A stretch of 64,000 nt of DNA, from assembly GCA_019313905.1 (NCBI GenBank), contig JAFDAI010000002.1, forward strand, positions 1 through 64,000, given 5' to 3'. The DNA is from Deltaproteobacteria bacterium (GTDB lineage Bacteria > Desulfobacterota > Syntrophia > Syntrophales > UBA2210). The translations under genes were made by a program, and so were the position numbers. The first letter of the stretch is position 1; the number at the start of each line of letters is the position of its first letter. Under the pieces are notes generated by a model that ran no database searches, was not told the origin of the DNA, and saw only the letters and a program-made list of their open reading frames with translations. Shown one piece after another: positions 45,466 through 56,136 of this stretch.

Positions 45466-48400
45466 TTATACATCATACATCTCCTGAAGCGGCCTCACAA
45501 TCAGACCTCCTCCCCCGAGAGCGCTGACAGCGTTAACCATCGCTTTAGCGCCGGAGATTGTGGTTACAACCGGTATGTTACGTGAGACTGCGGCACTTCG
45601 AATCCTTATCTCATCGCGTCTCGGTTTCGGGCCGCTCGGTGTATTGATAAGAAGCTGGACGTCTCTGTTCTTGATATAATCCATGAGATTGGGCCGGCCT
45701 TCATCAAGCCGGGGTAATTGTGTTACACTCACGCCACTTTTCATGAGTGTTTTTGCCGTGCCGGGCGTCGATAATATCTCGAATCCCAGATCGGCAAATT
45801 GCTTTCCAATATCTATGGCTGCATGTTTGTCATAATCCTTTACACTTATAAAAACCTTTCCGGAGTCCGGGACCATCTGCCCCACCGCAATCTGACTCTT
45901 TGCGAAGGCTATCCCCAGATCGGGATCTATTCCCATCACCTCTCCTGTGGATTTCATCTCCGGTCCCAGCACCGTATCCGCGCCATAAAACCTGTTGAAT
46001 GGCAGTACCGATTCCTTGACCGAAAAATACCTGATTTCGGGGTCCTTCGTTATTCCCTGTTCCATCAGGGTCTGACCGACCATTACCTTTGTCGCGATCT
46101 TTGCCAGCGGTAAACCGGTAGCCTTGGAAATAAAGGGAACGGTCCTTGAGGCCCTCGGATTTACTTCAAGGATGTAGAGATCGTCTCCCTTGACGGCAAA
46201 CTGGATATTGAGCAGTCCCCTGACACCAAGCTCCAGTGCCATGCTTTTTGTCTTCTCCTTTATTTCGGAAAGCATCTTCTCGCTCAGCGAATAGGCGGGG
46301 AGCACCATGGCGCTGTCCCCCGAATGAATGCCGGCATGCTCTATATGCTCCATAATCCCGCCGATCACCACATCCCTGCCGTCCGAAACGGCATCAACAT
46401 CAACCTCGATGGCGTCTTCGAGAAACTTGTCTATAAGTATGGGGTGATTTGGTGATGCATCAAACGCCTCGTCAACAAATCCCCTGAGGTCGGCCCTGTT
46501 CCAGACTACCACCATGGCTCGTCCACCAAGGACGTAGGATGGCCTGATAAGAACAGGATAGCCGATCCTTTCAGCTATCTCTTCCGCCTCTTCAAAGGAG
46601 AGCGCCGTGTCATTTTCAGGTTGTTTTATGCCGAGCATATCGGCCATCTCCTTGAAGAGTTGCCGGTCCTCGGCACGGTCAATGGCCTCGGGGGGTGTTC
46701 CGAGAATTCTCACACCGTTTCGCGCAAGGGGCAACGCCAGATTGAGCGGCGTCTGACCACCCAACTGGACAATAACCCCCTCGGGCTTTTCAGCCTTTAC
46801 GATATTTAATACATCTTCCAAGGTTAACGGTTCAAAATAAAGCCTGTCGGATATGTCATAGTCTGTTGATACTGTCTCCGGATTGGAATTTACCATTATC
46901 GTTTCATATCCAAGTTCTCGAAGAGCCATTGACGCATGGACGCAACAGTAATCAAATTCTATACCCTGACCTATTCTGTTTGGCCCGCCGCCGATTATCA
47001 TAACCTTCTCTGTCCCCCCGCCGCGGCTTTCATCTTCCTCTTCGTAGGTAGAGTAGTAGTACGGTGTATATGCCTCAAACTCGGCTGCGCAGGTATCGAC
47101 GAGCTTATAAACAGGTGTAATTCCCGCTTTTTCACGAATGGCACGTACCTCAAACTCGGTCATGCCGATAATATCGCCTATCTGTCTGTCAGAAAACCCA
47201 AACCGTTTAGCACTTTGCAGGATCTCTGCAGGAATATTCTCATCTTCCCTGCAGGTTTCCAGCTTTCTTTCCATATCCATAATTTCCTGTATATTGCTCA
47301 GAAACCAGGGATCGATCCGGGTGAGTTCAGCAATATGGTCCATGGACATGCCCATTCGAATTGCCTGCTTTATATAGAACAGTCTTTCCGGTGTCGGTCG
47401 GGCAAGCATTGCGTTAACGTATTCCGGCTCCAATTTTTCATTGAATTTGTAATCAAATCCATGGAGGCCTATCTCCAGTCCCCTGAGACCCTTCTGCAAT
47501 GCCTCCTTGAATGTACGACCAATCGCCATCGTTTCCCCCACGGATTTCATGGATATGGTAAGGGTGTCTTCCGCACCGGGGAATTTTTCGAAGGCGAAAC
47601 GGGGTATCTTAACTACACAGTAGTCTATGGCGGGTTCAAAGGATGCGGGGGTCTGTTTCGTAATATCATTCGGAATCTCATCGAGGCTGTATCCGACGGC
47701 AAGTTTTGCGGCAATCTTTGCGATGGGAAAACCCGTTGCCTTCGATGCCAGGGCGGAGGACCGGGAAACACGCGGATTCATCTCTATAACGACAACGCGG
47801 CCCGTTTTCGGGTCCACGGCAAATTGTATGTTCGATCCCCCGGTGGCAACACCGATCTTTCGAATAACAGAGATCGACGCATTCCTCAGATACTGGTATT
47901 CCCTGTCGGTCAGTGTCTGTGCCGGCGCGACGGTAATTGAATCACCTGTATGAACCCCCATGGCGTCGAAATTTTCGATAGAACAGATGATAACGACATT
48001 GTCCTGCTGATCACGCATGACCTCCAGTTCATATTCCTTCCATCCAAGGACAGATTCCTCTATCAGTATCTCTCCTATCATACTCTGCTCTATGCCGTTG
48101 GAGGCAAACTCTTCAAACTCCTCGTCATTATAGGCCAGAGCACCGCCGGTACCGCCGAGCGTGAAGCTGGGTCGTATGACAAGCGGAAATCCCAGCTCCC
48201 CGGCGATTTTCCGCGCCTCTTCCATGGAATGGGCAACTTCGCTTTTCGGCACATTGAGTTCGATCTCCTCCATCGCCGTCCTGAATTTGTCCCTGTCTTC
48301 CGCTTTCTTTATTGCCGCAAGATCAGCACCGATCATCTCAACATTATATTTCTCGAATACTCCTTTTTCGGCCGCCTCAACAGCCGTATTCAGGGCTGTC

Positions 48401-48678
48401 TGACCGCCTATCGTGGCGAGTACGGCCTGCGGCCGTTCCTTCTCCACTATCTTCTCGATTACATCCACCGTTATCGGCTCTATATACGTCCTGTCGGCCA
48501 TTTCCGGGTCGGTCATTATGGTGGCCGGATTTGAGTTCAGCAAAACTATCTCGTAACCCTCTTCAGCCAGGGCCTTACAGGCCTGTGTGCCGGAATAATC
48601 GAACTCGCACGCCTGTCCGATAACGATGGGACCTGAGCCGATAATCAGTATCTTCTTTAAATCAGTACGTTTAGGCAT
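45466..48678 (-). CDS. carB: Carbamoyl phosphate synthase large subunit
   Basis: A 1070-residue enzyme with two ATP-grasp halves ([22 protein letters not shown] at the N-terminus and [20 protein letters not shown] at about residue 560), an oligomerisation region between them, and a C-terminal methylglyoxal-synthase-like regulatory domain ([20 protein letters not shown]). It makes carbamoyl phosphate for pyrimidines and arginine with ammonia tunnelled from CarA. It follows carA by 69 bases and converges on the PII gene. Confidence 0.98.
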   Translation of the reverse strand: MPKRTDLKKILIIGSGPIVIGQACEFDYSGTQACKALAEEGYEIVLLNSNPATIMTDPEMADRTYIEPITVDVIEKIVEKERPQAVLATIGGQTALNTAVEAAEKGVFEKYNVEMIGADLAAIKKAEDRDKFRTAMEEIELNVPKSEVAHSMEEARKIAGELGFPLVIRPSFTLGGTGGALAYNDEEFEEFASNGIEQSMIGEILIEESVLGWKEYELEVMRDQQDNVVIICSIENFDAMGVHTGDSITVAPAQTLTDREYQYLRNASISVIRKIGVATGGSNIQFAVDPKTGRVVVIEMNPRVSRSSALASKATGFPIAKIAAKLAVGYSLDEIPNDITKQTPASFEPAIDYCVVKIPRFAFEKFPGAEDTLTISMKSVGETMAIGRTFKEALQKGLRGLEIGLHGFDYKFNEKLEPEYVNAMLARPTPERLFYIKQAIRMGMSMDHIAELTRIDPWFLSNIQEIMDMERKLETCREDENIPAEILQSAKRFGFSDRQIGDIIGMTEFEVRAIREKAGITPVYKLVDTCAAEFEAYTPYYYSTYEEEDESRGGGTEKVMIIGGGPNRIGQGIEFDYCCVHASMALRELGYETIMVNSNPETVSTDYDISDRLYFEPLTLEDVLNIVKAEKPEGVIVQLGGQTPLNLALPLARNGVRILGTPPEAIDRAEDRQLFKEMADMLGIKQPENDTALSFEEAEEIAERIGYPVLIRPSYVLGGRAMVVVWNRADLRGFVDEAFDASPNHPILIDKFLEDAIEVDVDAVSDGRDVVIGGIMEHIEHAGIHSGDSAMVLPAYSLSEKMLSEIKEKTKSMALELGVRGLLNIQFAVKGDDLYILEVNPRASRTVPFISKATGLPLAKIATKVMVGQTLMEQGITKDPEIRYFSVKESVLPFNRFYGADTVLGPEMKSTGEVMGIDPDLGIAFAKSQIAVGQMVPDSGKVFISVKDYDKHAAIDIGKQFADLGFEILSTPGTAKTLMKSGVSVTQLPRLDEGRPNLMDYIKNRDVQLLINTPSGPKPRRDEIRIRSAAVSRNIPVVTTISGAKAMVNAVSALGGGGLIVRPLQEMYDV

Positions 48679-48747
48679 ATATTGTTCTTATTCCCATTCA
48701 GAGATAACAGACATCGCGATTACCTCTTATATTCATTTATTCATTCT

Positions 48748-49830
48748 TCACGATCTCGTTATCATTTCCACAAAACGCCCAAAGAGATATCTTGCATCGT
48801 GTGGTCCCGGACCCGCCTCCGGGTGAAACTGTACCGAAAATATGGGCAGTTCTCTGTGCCTGATACCCTCCAGGGTATTATCGTTGAGATTGACATGTGT
48901 CATCTCTATCGCCTCCCTGTCCAGAGAATCCATATCTACGCAAAAACTGTGATTCTGAACGGTGATATCGATTTTACCCGTTTTCAGATCTTTTACCGGG
49001 TGATTTGAACCGTGATGGCCAAACTTCAGCTTGAAGGTTTTTCCCCCCAGAGCGAGGCTCAGGATTTGCTGACCCAGGCAGATGCCGAACAGTGGGATAT
49101 TCTCATTATCCACAAGCTTTCTGGTGGTTTCAATCGCATATTTCACCGCATCGGGATCACCGGGTCCGTTAGAAAGGAGAATGCCTTCCGGCTCATGCGC
49201 CATGATATCATCAATCGGAGTATTCGCGGGAAGGACCGTAATGTTACAGCCCGTACCGTAAAGCTGATTCAGGATACTTTGTTTCACGCCGAAATCTATG
49301 ACAACGACCCGTGGGCCATCCTGCTCTTTAAAAGAATAGGGCATGTCACAGGTCACGCTCGCTACCAGGTCCCGCCCCTCCAATCCGGGTGATGCAACGG
49401 CTTTTGCGACAAGTGAACCGGTATCATGATCCACCGTCGATATAACCGCTCTCATGGCTCCTCTGGTTCTGATATGCCTGGTCAGTGCCCTCGTATCTAT
49501 ACCCTGGATCCCTATAACGCCGTTTTCTTCGAGATAGGAACCAAGGTCTTTTTGTGATCGCCAGTTGCTCGTTATCCTGCTCAGTTCCCCTATAACAAAC
49601 CCTTCAAGCCAGAGAGCTCTCGACTCCGAATCCTCTTCATTTACCCCGTAATTACCTATCAGAGGATAGGTCATTGCCACTATCTGTCCCTTGTAGGAGG
49701 GATCGGTCAGCACTTCCTGGTAACCGGTCATTCCTGTATTGAATATCACTTCCCCACAGCGCTCACCGGATGCACCAAATGATACACCTTCAAATATCCT
49801 TCCGTCTTCCAATGCAAGAAATGCCTTCAT
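48748..49830 (-). CDS. carA: Carbamoyl phosphate synthase small subunit
   Basis: A 360-residue glutaminase subunit. The N-terminal domain starts KAFLALEDGRIFEGVSFGA with FNTGMTGYQEVLTDPSY. The class I amidotransferase has GICLGQQ (nucleophile) and VQFHPEAGPGPHD. It starts 17 bases after aspS and precedes carB. Confidence 0.97.
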   Translation of the reverse strand: MKAFLALEDGRIFEGVSFGASGERCGEVIFNTGMTGYQEVLTDPSYKGQIVAMTYPLIGNYGVNEEDSESRALWLEGFVIGELSRITSNWRSQKDLGSYLEENGVIGIQGIDTRALTRHIRTRGAMRAVISTVDHDTGSLVAKAVASPGLEGRDLVASVTCDMPYSFKEQDGPRVVVIDFGVKQSILNQLYGTGCNITVLPANTPIDDIMAHEPEGILLSNGPGDPDAVKYAIETTRKLVDNENIPLFGICLGQQILSLALGGKTFKLKFGHHGSNHPVKDLKTGKIDITVQNHSFCVDMDSLDREAIEMTHVNLNDNTLEGIRHRELPIFSVQFHPEAGPGPHDARYLFGRFVEMITRS

Positions 49831-49847
49831 AATTCAAATTACTCTCT

Positions 49848-51692
49848 TTACCTATTCATAACCTTTTTGCCCTCAACCCATTTCCCCCCGTCAAGATCAA
49901 GCAGGCCGAGTTCCGAAAGCTGTTTCCTTGAAACGGGAGAAGGTGCCTTACTCAAAGGACAATAGGCTCTCCGGTTCTTTGGAAAAACCATAACTTCGCG
50001 AATAGATTCCTTTTTCAGTATCATGGCAATAACCCTGTCCATCCCCAGGGCAATGCCCCCGTGAGGCGGGGTTCCATATTCGAGGGCCTTCAGAAAAAAA
50101 CCGAATTCTTTGGCCACTTCGTCATCCGATAATTTCAAGGCCTTGAAAATCTTTCTCTGAAGACTTCTTTCATGAATTCTGATACTGCCACCGCCGAGTT
50201 CTTCACCATTGACAATCAGATCATAGGCCCGGGATTTGAGTGCAAGAAGTTCTTCCCGGTTTTCCGGATTGAAATCTGTTCGGTCGGGTGCGGTAAAGGG
50301 GTGGTGATTCGATGTGATTCGCCTGCCTGTCAGAGAAAAGAGCGGAAACTCTGTAATCCAGGCGGGACAATATCTGTCTTCCCTGACAAGGTCAAGCCTT
50401 TTTGCGAGGTGCAACCGCAACTGTCCCAGAACAGATACGACGGCATCCCAGGAGGTATCGGCAATCAGTATAATAACGTCACCATCCTCAGCCTTAAACC
50501 GCTCGATAATCTTCTGCCTTTCCTCCTCGTTGAAGAACTGAACTATATTGGATTCAAGCACTCCTCCGGTTACCCTCATCCAGGTCATTCCTTTCGCACC
50601 GAAAGATGGAACAATCTTCTTTGCATATTCGTTCTGCAGTACATTCTTGCTCAGTCTGTCCGACTGTCCCCTGATATTTATCCCCTTTATCACACCGCCC
50701 TTGTCCAGAATCTTTCTGAAAATACCGTATGATGTCTCTCTGAACATATCCGTAGCATCTGTGAAACGCAGTCCGAAGCGGGTATCGGGATGATCGGTTC
50801 CCATTGTATTCATAGCCTCGCGCCAGGTCATCCTCGGAAAGGGACGCTCAAGTGAAATGCCTCCAAGGGCAAACATGCGCTCGGTAAGTCTCTCAACCAT
50901 CTCATATATAAATTCCTCATCTATAAAGGATGCCTCTATGTCGAGCTGCGTAAATTCGGGTTGCCTGTTCGGACGGAGATCTTCGTCACGGAAACAACGT
51001 GCTATCTGAAAATATCGCTCAATTCCGCTCACCATGAGGAGCTGCTTGAAAAGCTGAGGCGACTGGGGAAGCGCGTAGAACCTTCTCGGATGTACACGGC
51101 TGGGCACAAGATAATCCCTTGCTCCCTCAGGTGTGCTTTTCGTCAGTATCGGTGTTTCCACCTCAATAAAGGTCTCTTCATCCAGGTAGTCGCGAACGCA
51201 TTTGATGATACGGTGTCGCATAATTATGTTGCTCTGCATACTGGGACGTCTGAGATCCAGGTAGCGGTACCGTAGCCTCACATCTTCGGCCACAGAACCT
51301 ATTCCGTTTACGTCAGCCCCGGCAACCATCGCCTTCTCCGATATGGGAAAGGGAAGCGACCTTGATCTGTTCAGGATCTCAAGCCCGGAAGCTGCTACCT
51401 CTATCTTGCCCGTCTCAATGTTGGGATTTGCCGTATCCTTCTTTCTCTCAATGACAGTGCCCCTGATAAGAATACAATATTCGCTCTTTAATGCCGATGC
51501 CCGTTTGCATATATCAGCAGATGTATTTTCCGGGTTAAATACAACCTGTATGATACCGCTCCTGTCACGCAGATGAATGAAAAGAACCTCTCCATGATCA
51601 CGAAGTGCATCCACCCATCCGGCAAGTTCCACTTCCCGACCCACATCGGGAAGACCGTACTCTCCGCAGTTTGTACGTTTAGTAAAGCTCAT
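49848..51692 (-). CDS. aspS: Aspartyl-tRNA synthetase, bacterial type
   Basis: About 614 residues, a class II synthetase. An OB-fold anticodon domain (VELAGWVDALRDHGEVLFIHLRDRSG) leads to the catalytic core (LPQSPQLFKQLLMVSG; FRDEDLRPNRQPEFTQLDIE), a bacterial GAD insertion and the C-terminal GIALGMDR motif. ATG 51692 lies inside the end of purF (14-base overlap) with GGAG about ten bases upstream. The long frame to 51821 is rejected. Confidence 0.96.
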   Translation of the reverse strand: MSFTKRTNCGEYGLPDVGREVELAGWVDALRDHGEVLFIHLRDRSGIIQVVFNPENTSADICKRASALKSEYCILIRGTVIERKKDTANPNIETGKIEVAASGLEILNRSRSLPFPISEKAMVAGADVNGIGSVAEDVRLRYRYLDLRRPSMQSNIIMRHRIIKCVRDYLDEETFIEVETPILTKSTPEGARDYLVPSRVHPRRFYALPQSPQLFKQLLMVSGIERYFQIARCFRDEDLRPNRQPEFTQLDIEASFIDEEFIYEMVERLTERMFALGGISLERPFPRMTWREAMNTMGTDHPDTRFGLRFTDATDMFRETSYGIFRKILDKGGVIKGINIRGQSDRLSKNVLQNEYAKKIVPSFGAKGMTWMRVTGGVLESNIVQFFNEEERQKIIERFKAEDGDVIILIADTSWDAVVSVLGQLRLHLAKRLDLVREDRYCPAWITEFPLFSLTGRRITSNHHPFTAPDRTDFNPENREELLALKSRAYDLIVNGEELGGGSIRIHERSLQRKIFKALKLSDDEVAKEFGFFLKALEYGTPPHGGIALGMDRVIAMILKKESIREVMVFPKNRRAYCPLSKAPSPVSRKQLSELGLLDLDGGKWVEGKKVMNR

Positions 51693-53142
51693 TGTGTTTC
51701 TTCTCCTGCTTTTTGCCCCCATCCGCCGCAAATATCTCCTTGCTGAAGTTTTCGGGAACCTTTGTCGGATAATTCCCGGTAAAACATGCCGTGCATTGAA
51801 GATCTCCTCTGGGAACCACACTCAGCATTCCCTCAACCGATAAATATGCCAGCGAATCCGCTTCTATATACCGGCATGTTTCTTCTACACTGTGAGACGC
51901 CGCAATCAGTTCACCCCTGCTCGATATATCGATCCCGTAAAAACAGGGAAAAGTGATAGGGGGAGAGCTTACCCGTACATGAACCTCGGAAGCACCAGCG
52001 CTCCGTATGAGGCGTATTAACTGTTTCAATGTGGTTCCGCGAACAATCGAATCCTCCACGACTATTACACGTTTTCCCTTCAATACACCCGTAACGGGGT
52101 TGAATTTTACACGAACATCCAGATCTCTTTCCTTTTGATGAGGCGCTATAAAGGTTCTCCCCACGTAGTGATTCCGTATGAGACCTATCTCGAAATGTAT
52201 TCCCGATGCCTGCGAATATCCAAGGGCGGCGGTGTTTGCGGAATCGGGAATCGCTATCACGATATCGGCCTCGCAGGGAGCTTCCTCGGCAAGCTTTCTG
52301 CCCAAGAGTCTCCTCACCTTGTCCACCTTCTCCCCAAAGATAATGCTGTCCGGCCGCGAAAAATATATGTACTCAAAGACGCAGAAAGATTTCGGATCTT
52401 TCGGCGGCAGAAACCTTGAAGAGAAACCCCCTTCATCTATTACGACGATCTCTCCCGGCTCTATACTGCGGACATAGTCCGCTCCTATGATGTCACAGGC
52501 ACAGGACTCGGAAGCAACAACAAAGGCATCTCCTGTCTTCCCGATACATAGCGGCCTGAAACCATGAGGATCTCGGGCCGCGATCAGCTTGGAGGGCGTA
52601 AGAAAGACAAAACAGTATGCGCCCACAAGATGGGACAGGGAATCTTCTATCTTTTCCTCTATTGATGCCCTCTTTGACCTTGCTATCAGATGGAGGATTA
52701 TTTCGCTGTCCGACGTGGTCTGAAATATGGCCCCCTTCTCCTCCAATATATTGCGGAGTTCGGAAGAATTTACCAGGTTCCCGTTATGGGCGGCGGCAAT
52801 CTGACTGCCCCGTGACCGTATAAGTATCGGTTGCGCATTCATGAGGTCAGACGACCCCGTCGTTGAATATCTGTTGTGACCGATTGCGGATGTTCCTCCC
52901 AGCCTTGGCATTATGTCAGGATTCTGGAAAACGGACCACACCAGGCCCATCCCCCTGTGAAGCGATATCTCCCTTCCATCAGTTGCCGCTATTCCCGTGC
53001 TTTCCTGTCCCCTGTGCTGGAGGGCATACAGTCCAAGGTAGGTCTTCTCCGCGGCCTTCCGATCACCGAAGATACCGAAGACACCACAGAATTCGCGCGG
53101 ACAATCATCCGGCTCTCTTATAATCATCTCTTCACAAGACAC
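51679..53142 (-). CDS. purF: Amidophosphoribosyltransferase
   Basis: A 487-residue enzyme for the first step of purine synthesis. The nucleophile Cys19 (REFCGVFGIFG) follows an 18-residue propeptide that must be cleaved, as in Bacillus PurF. The phosphoribosyl site is VIVVEDSIVRGTTL. Cysteines at FPCFYGID and QCTACFTG, with SCACD and SFCVFEY earlier, match the 4Fe-4S form of the enzyme. The GTG start at 53142 is preferred over ATG 53127 because GAGGGG lies seven bases before it. It leads the purF-aspS-carA-carB run. Confidence 0.96.
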   Translation of the reverse strand: MSCEEMIIREPDDCPREFCGVFGIFGDRKAAEKTYLGLYALQHRGQESTGIAATDGREISLHRGMGLVWSVFQNPDIMPRLGGTSAIGHNRYSTTGSSDLMNAQPILIRSRGSQIAAAHNGNLVNSSELRNILEEKGAIFQTTSDSEIILHLIARSKRASIEEKIEDSLSHLVGAYCFVFLTPSKLIAARDPHGFRPLCIGKTGDAFVVASESCACDIIGADYVRSIEPGEIVVIDEGGFSSRFLPPKDPKSFCVFEYIYFSRPDSIIFGEKVDKVRRLLGRKLAEEAPCEADIVIAIPDSANTAALGYSQASGIHFEIGLIRNHYVGRTFIAPHQKERDLDVRVKFNPVTGVLKGKRVIVVEDSIVRGTTLKQLIRLIRSAGASEVHVRVSSPPITFPCFYGIDISSRGELIAASHSVEETCRYIEADSLAYLSVEGMLSVVPRGDLQCTACFTGNYPTKVPENFSKEIFAADGGKKQEKKHNELY

Positions 53143-53671
53143 CTGGTTACCCCTCTCATTCCCAATTTACATCAATCCCTTTTAAACGTCGACCGCTTTC
53201 CCAGCCGGTCATCGGGTACGGCCAGGATGAGACTGTTCCCATATCTTAATATATTATAACAACCTTCAGATACGAGTCCATAGATACATTCTCTCCTGCC
53301 GCGCCAGTACCAAAAGGCTGTCCGAGAATCAACCAATAGGAAAATAAACATTCCGTCAGCAATAAGACACACGAATCCTTGCGCTACACTAAGCAATTAC
53401 AGTGCCAGTCAAATAAATGAAGGCATTAAACTGATATAGCTATAATAATCGCCAAAAAGGAGCTGGAAAGATCAGAGAGGGCTATAGGAAAATCTACATT
53501 CTTGTAGGATTAAACTATCAAGACTACAAATATGTGCAAAAACTCAATCTCTCTTTAGAGATCACAAGAATTTTCGTGTTTGTTTCTACTCAACCCGGAC
53601 AAGCCGGAACCAAACAAAATATACCTTTATCACAAAAACAGGAAATATTGTTTTTAATCCTTTTGCCATTC

Positions 53672-53700
53672 TTGCAAGAACTTTACAATTAAGGGATTGG
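53672..53700. repeat. Copy 2 of the 29-base element shared with 13.2 kb
   Basis: GCAAGAACTTTACAATTAAG followed by GGATTG matches the copy at 13177-13205 with three changes. Both copies are intergenic and in the same orientation. Confidence 0.6.
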
Positions 53701-53920
53701 CAAGATCGGTCCAGACGCATATTATCCCCAGATTTTTCAACTTCCTCCGCATCGGGTTCCGTGGCGAGAGGTATAACCGCTGGACCCTGCGGCTTCGGGG
53801 GTCAGCGTGGCTGTATCATCGGGAGTTATCTGTCCAAGGGCATCTTCGCGCAAACCACACATTCCGCTTATCGGATATCAGTTACTACCTGTCCTGTTCT
53901 TCGTTAATGCCACATATGCC

Positions 53921-53958
53921 AGACAGCGAAGATGCCCTTCAGGGCATCTTCGCTGTCT
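53921..53958. repeat. Perfect 38-base palindrome
   Basis: AGACAGCGAAGATGCCCT (53921-53938), two bases, and AGGGCATCTTCGCTGTCT (53941-53958) are exact reverse complements. It lies 34 bases past the stop of the minus-strand gene but has no T run, so it is an mRNA-end hairpin or repeat and not a classic terminator. Part of the arm (GGGCATCTTCGC) recurs at about 53840. Confidence 0.85.
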
Positions 53959-53991
53959 ACTGCATTCTCAGTTATTTTGATTGATCAGCTC

Positions 53992-55581
53992 TTACTCATC
54001 TAAAATTTTTTCAGCTTCATGCCTGTAAGCATCCATGACATAAGGAATACCGGAGATTTTTTCGGCTTCTTCTGTCAGGGCCATTACATCTTTACGAGTA
54101 ATGGTGGAAAGATTGAAATTCCGGGTTCCCGCCATTAACTGCTGCAGACCCACCTTAAACTTCTGACTGTAGGTATAGATTGCAACCGCACCCAACGGTA
54201 TATCCTTAATGTCGGAACCAAATTTTTCCTTTAATTCCTCATAAGAAACAAAAATCTCCTCTACTGTGCTTCCGTACTTGGAAACCGTCTTTGGAAGTTT
54301 TGATTCTTTGAGCCAGTTGTCGATGTTCTTGCCCAGCATACCTGGAATCATCAGGGCTCTACCCATACAAACCGCCTTGAAATATGGAGCCCCCATAGAC
54401 AGTCCTTTAAATACACCGTCTTCTGAAGAAAATCCGCCAGCGATGGCAAGATCCGGAACTCTCATCCCCTTTGCCGTAAGTTTTTCAGCAAATTCATATG
54501 CAAGAGACTGGAGATAGAAAGTGGGGATACCCCATTCGTTCATCATGGGCCACGGGCTCATACCTGTTCCACCCGGTGCACCGTCTATAGTAAGCAGATC
54601 GATTTTCGCTTCCGAGCAAAAACGCAGGGCCATGGCCAATTCTACCATTGAATACGCGCCGGTTTTAAGTGTAATCCTCTTGAAACCTAATTTACGCAAA
54701 CGCTCGACCTCGGCAAGGAATGTTTCTTTTTCTACAAAACCAAGGCGTGAATGCCTTTCAAATTCCTTAATAGCGCCCTGTTCATAACCCTTCTGGATGT
54801 CGGGAATCGTTGGGTCGGGTGTTACGATATACCCTCTCTCTTTGAGTTCAGTGGCTCTTGCTATATCCTTGACCTTAATTTCGCCACCTATGCATTTGGC
54901 TCCCTGCCCCCATTTCAGCTCGATTGTGTCAAGTTTGTGTTTGTTTAAAACATATTCCGCCACGCCAAGACGTGTATCCTCAACATTTATCTGGACCAGG
55001 ATTTCCCCATAACCCTCATGAAAACGTTTGTAGGTTTCTATACGGCGATCCATCTCGGGAGACTCTTTAACCATGCCGTTACCGTCCCGCTCAAGTCCCG
55101 TGTCTATACCGCATACGTTTTCCCCACATACAATTGTAATGCCTGAAATGGCAGTTCCTATGGCAAAGTGTTCCCAGTTCACGCGGGCAATCTCGGTGGA
55201 ACCGAGCGCACCGGTAAATATGGGCACTTTCATTTTAACTTTTTTATCCCAACCATATTCAGTCTCCGTATTCACGGCCGGGAAGGTAGCCGTATCGGGA
55301 CCGGCTTCCACTCCCTCAGGCAGTCCTTTTGCCCCGACAGCGTAACCCTGTATGTTGAGGTGAGAATAATCCACCGGATAGTCTTTATCCGCACCTGCTG
55401 TAACTTCTCCAAAAGGTCCCGGATAGAGTACCTCACGGCCCCTGAAAGACGCCAGCCACACTTCACAGCCACCGGTACAGCCGTCAGTACACCTGCTGCA
55501 AAGACCAGACATGGGCACTACACTTCTGGAACGATTAAAAGTTCCCGTTGCATCATCAGCATTTGGTCTTCTCAAATTCAT
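53992..55581 (-). CDS. Solo FMN-type glutamate synthase-like protein
   Basis: A 529-residue protein. A Cys-rich start (SGLCSRCTDGCTGGCEVW, about residues 25-42) could hold an Fe-S centre. The rest is the GltB FMN barrel (PIFTGALGSTEIA, ELKWGQGAKCIGGEIKVK, LLTIDGAPGGTGMSPWP). It has no glutaminase, GXGXG or GltD partner nearby. AAGGAGG lies eight bases before the ATG. The family is recurrent in sulfate reducers with no firm function; it may use a substrate other than 2-oxoglutarate. Confidence 0.87.
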   Translation of the reverse strand: MNLRRPNADDATGTFNRSRSVVPMSGLCSRCTDGCTGGCEVWLASFRGREVLYPGPFGEVTAGADKDYPVDYSHLNIQGYAVGAKGLPEGVEAGPDTATFPAVNTETEYGWDKKVKMKVPIFTGALGSTEIARVNWEHFAIGTAISGITIVCGENVCGIDTGLERDGNGMVKESPEMDRRIETYKRFHEGYGEILVQINVEDTRLGVAEYVLNKHKLDTIELKWGQGAKCIGGEIKVKDIARATELKERGYIVTPDPTIPDIQKGYEQGAIKEFERHSRLGFVEKETFLAEVERLRKLGFKRITLKTGAYSMVELAMALRFCSEAKIDLLTIDGAPGGTGMSPWPMMNEWGIPTFYLQSLAYEFAEKLTAKGMRVPDLAIAGGFSSEDGVFKGLSMGAPYFKAVCMGRALMIPGMLGKNIDNWLKESKLPKTVSKYGSTVEEIFVSYEELKEKFGSDIKDIPLGAVAIYTYSQKFKVGLQQLMAGTRNFNLSTITRKDVMALTEEAEKISGIPYVMDAYRHEAEKILDE

Positions 55582-55690
55582 TCAACAAACCTCCTTTTTA
55601 AATCACATATATTTAGGTGAGCCTTGATTAGATCGAGTTCGTTTAACACTTCACCACCACACAGACAAGAAAAACTTTCCTGCAGGGTTT

Positions 55691-55805
55691 TTACATTAAA
55701 AGATCTATTTGATGAACTACCCCACCGCAAGCAGCGACAGTCCTTCTGATAGTAACCTCATCGCGCCCTGGTTTTGGACCGTCTTGTGTATTGATTCGGG
55801 CAGTC
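55691..55805 (-). pseudogene. Possible remnant of a carB 3' end joined to a repeat
   Basis: One minus-strand frame reads ARINTQDGPKPGRDEVTIRR, close to the CarB C-terminal segment [20 protein letters not shown] encoded at about 45.6 kb. The match ends where the repeat module ACCCCACCGCAAGCAGCG (55719-55736) begins. No start codon or ribosome site is visible. It looks like a duplicated and decayed fragment. Confidence 0.45.
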
Positions 55806-56136
55806 TCCTGGTAAAAATTTTATAATAACATATTACTTTCCGCGATTTTATATCTGCCACAATTCATAAATGCTCCCCCTTTTTTCTTTTTTGCAACAAA
55901 ATACTTTGACTTTTGTAATTATCTTATAGCGTTTGCGCACTTTGCTTTGGGCACAGGCAAAAAATCCTTGATTGTCTGTTATCTGCTTAAAATCTTAAAA
56001 AATAATTGACATCACAGTGGTGGCATGATATCGGTGTCTGCCAACATGCGAAATGTGATTTTCAATATTATGGATATCTTAGCAGGATTATTCTGTTACA
56101 GCATATAGTTTATAAAAAATATCAGGAGGAATGAGC
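55806..56136. other. AT-rich upstream region of the decarboxylase genes
   Basis: No gene is seen. TTGACA at 56006-56011 is a -35 candidate, but no good -10 follows at normal distance (only GATATC at 56027-56032). AGGAGG at 56124-56129 is the ribosome site of the biotin carrier gene. Confidence 0.4.

Larger units (their letters stand above)
53143..53991. other. Long gene-free gap between purF and the solo glutamate synthase-like gene
   Basis: No convincing gene is seen in about 850 bases. The gap holds copy 2 of a 29-base element (53672-53700), a stretch with GGGCATCTTCGC near 53840, and the 38-base palindrome at 53921. Small open frames here lack ribosome sites and protein-like composition. 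Confidence 0.55.

Noticed and set aside
46936-47940. A 334-codon open frame on the plus strand opposite carB
   Set aside because: It is a shadow of carB codon use; it has no ribosome site or recognisable protein pattern, and the minus strand encodes a perfect CarB.
53921-53958. Calling the long palindrome a Rho-independent terminator
   Set aside because: Neither side has a run of T residues in the right place for the genes around it.
53697-53984. A 95-codon plus-strand frame in the gap before the solo glutamate synthase-like gene
   Set aside because: No ribosome site, improbable composition, and it runs through the 38-base palindrome.
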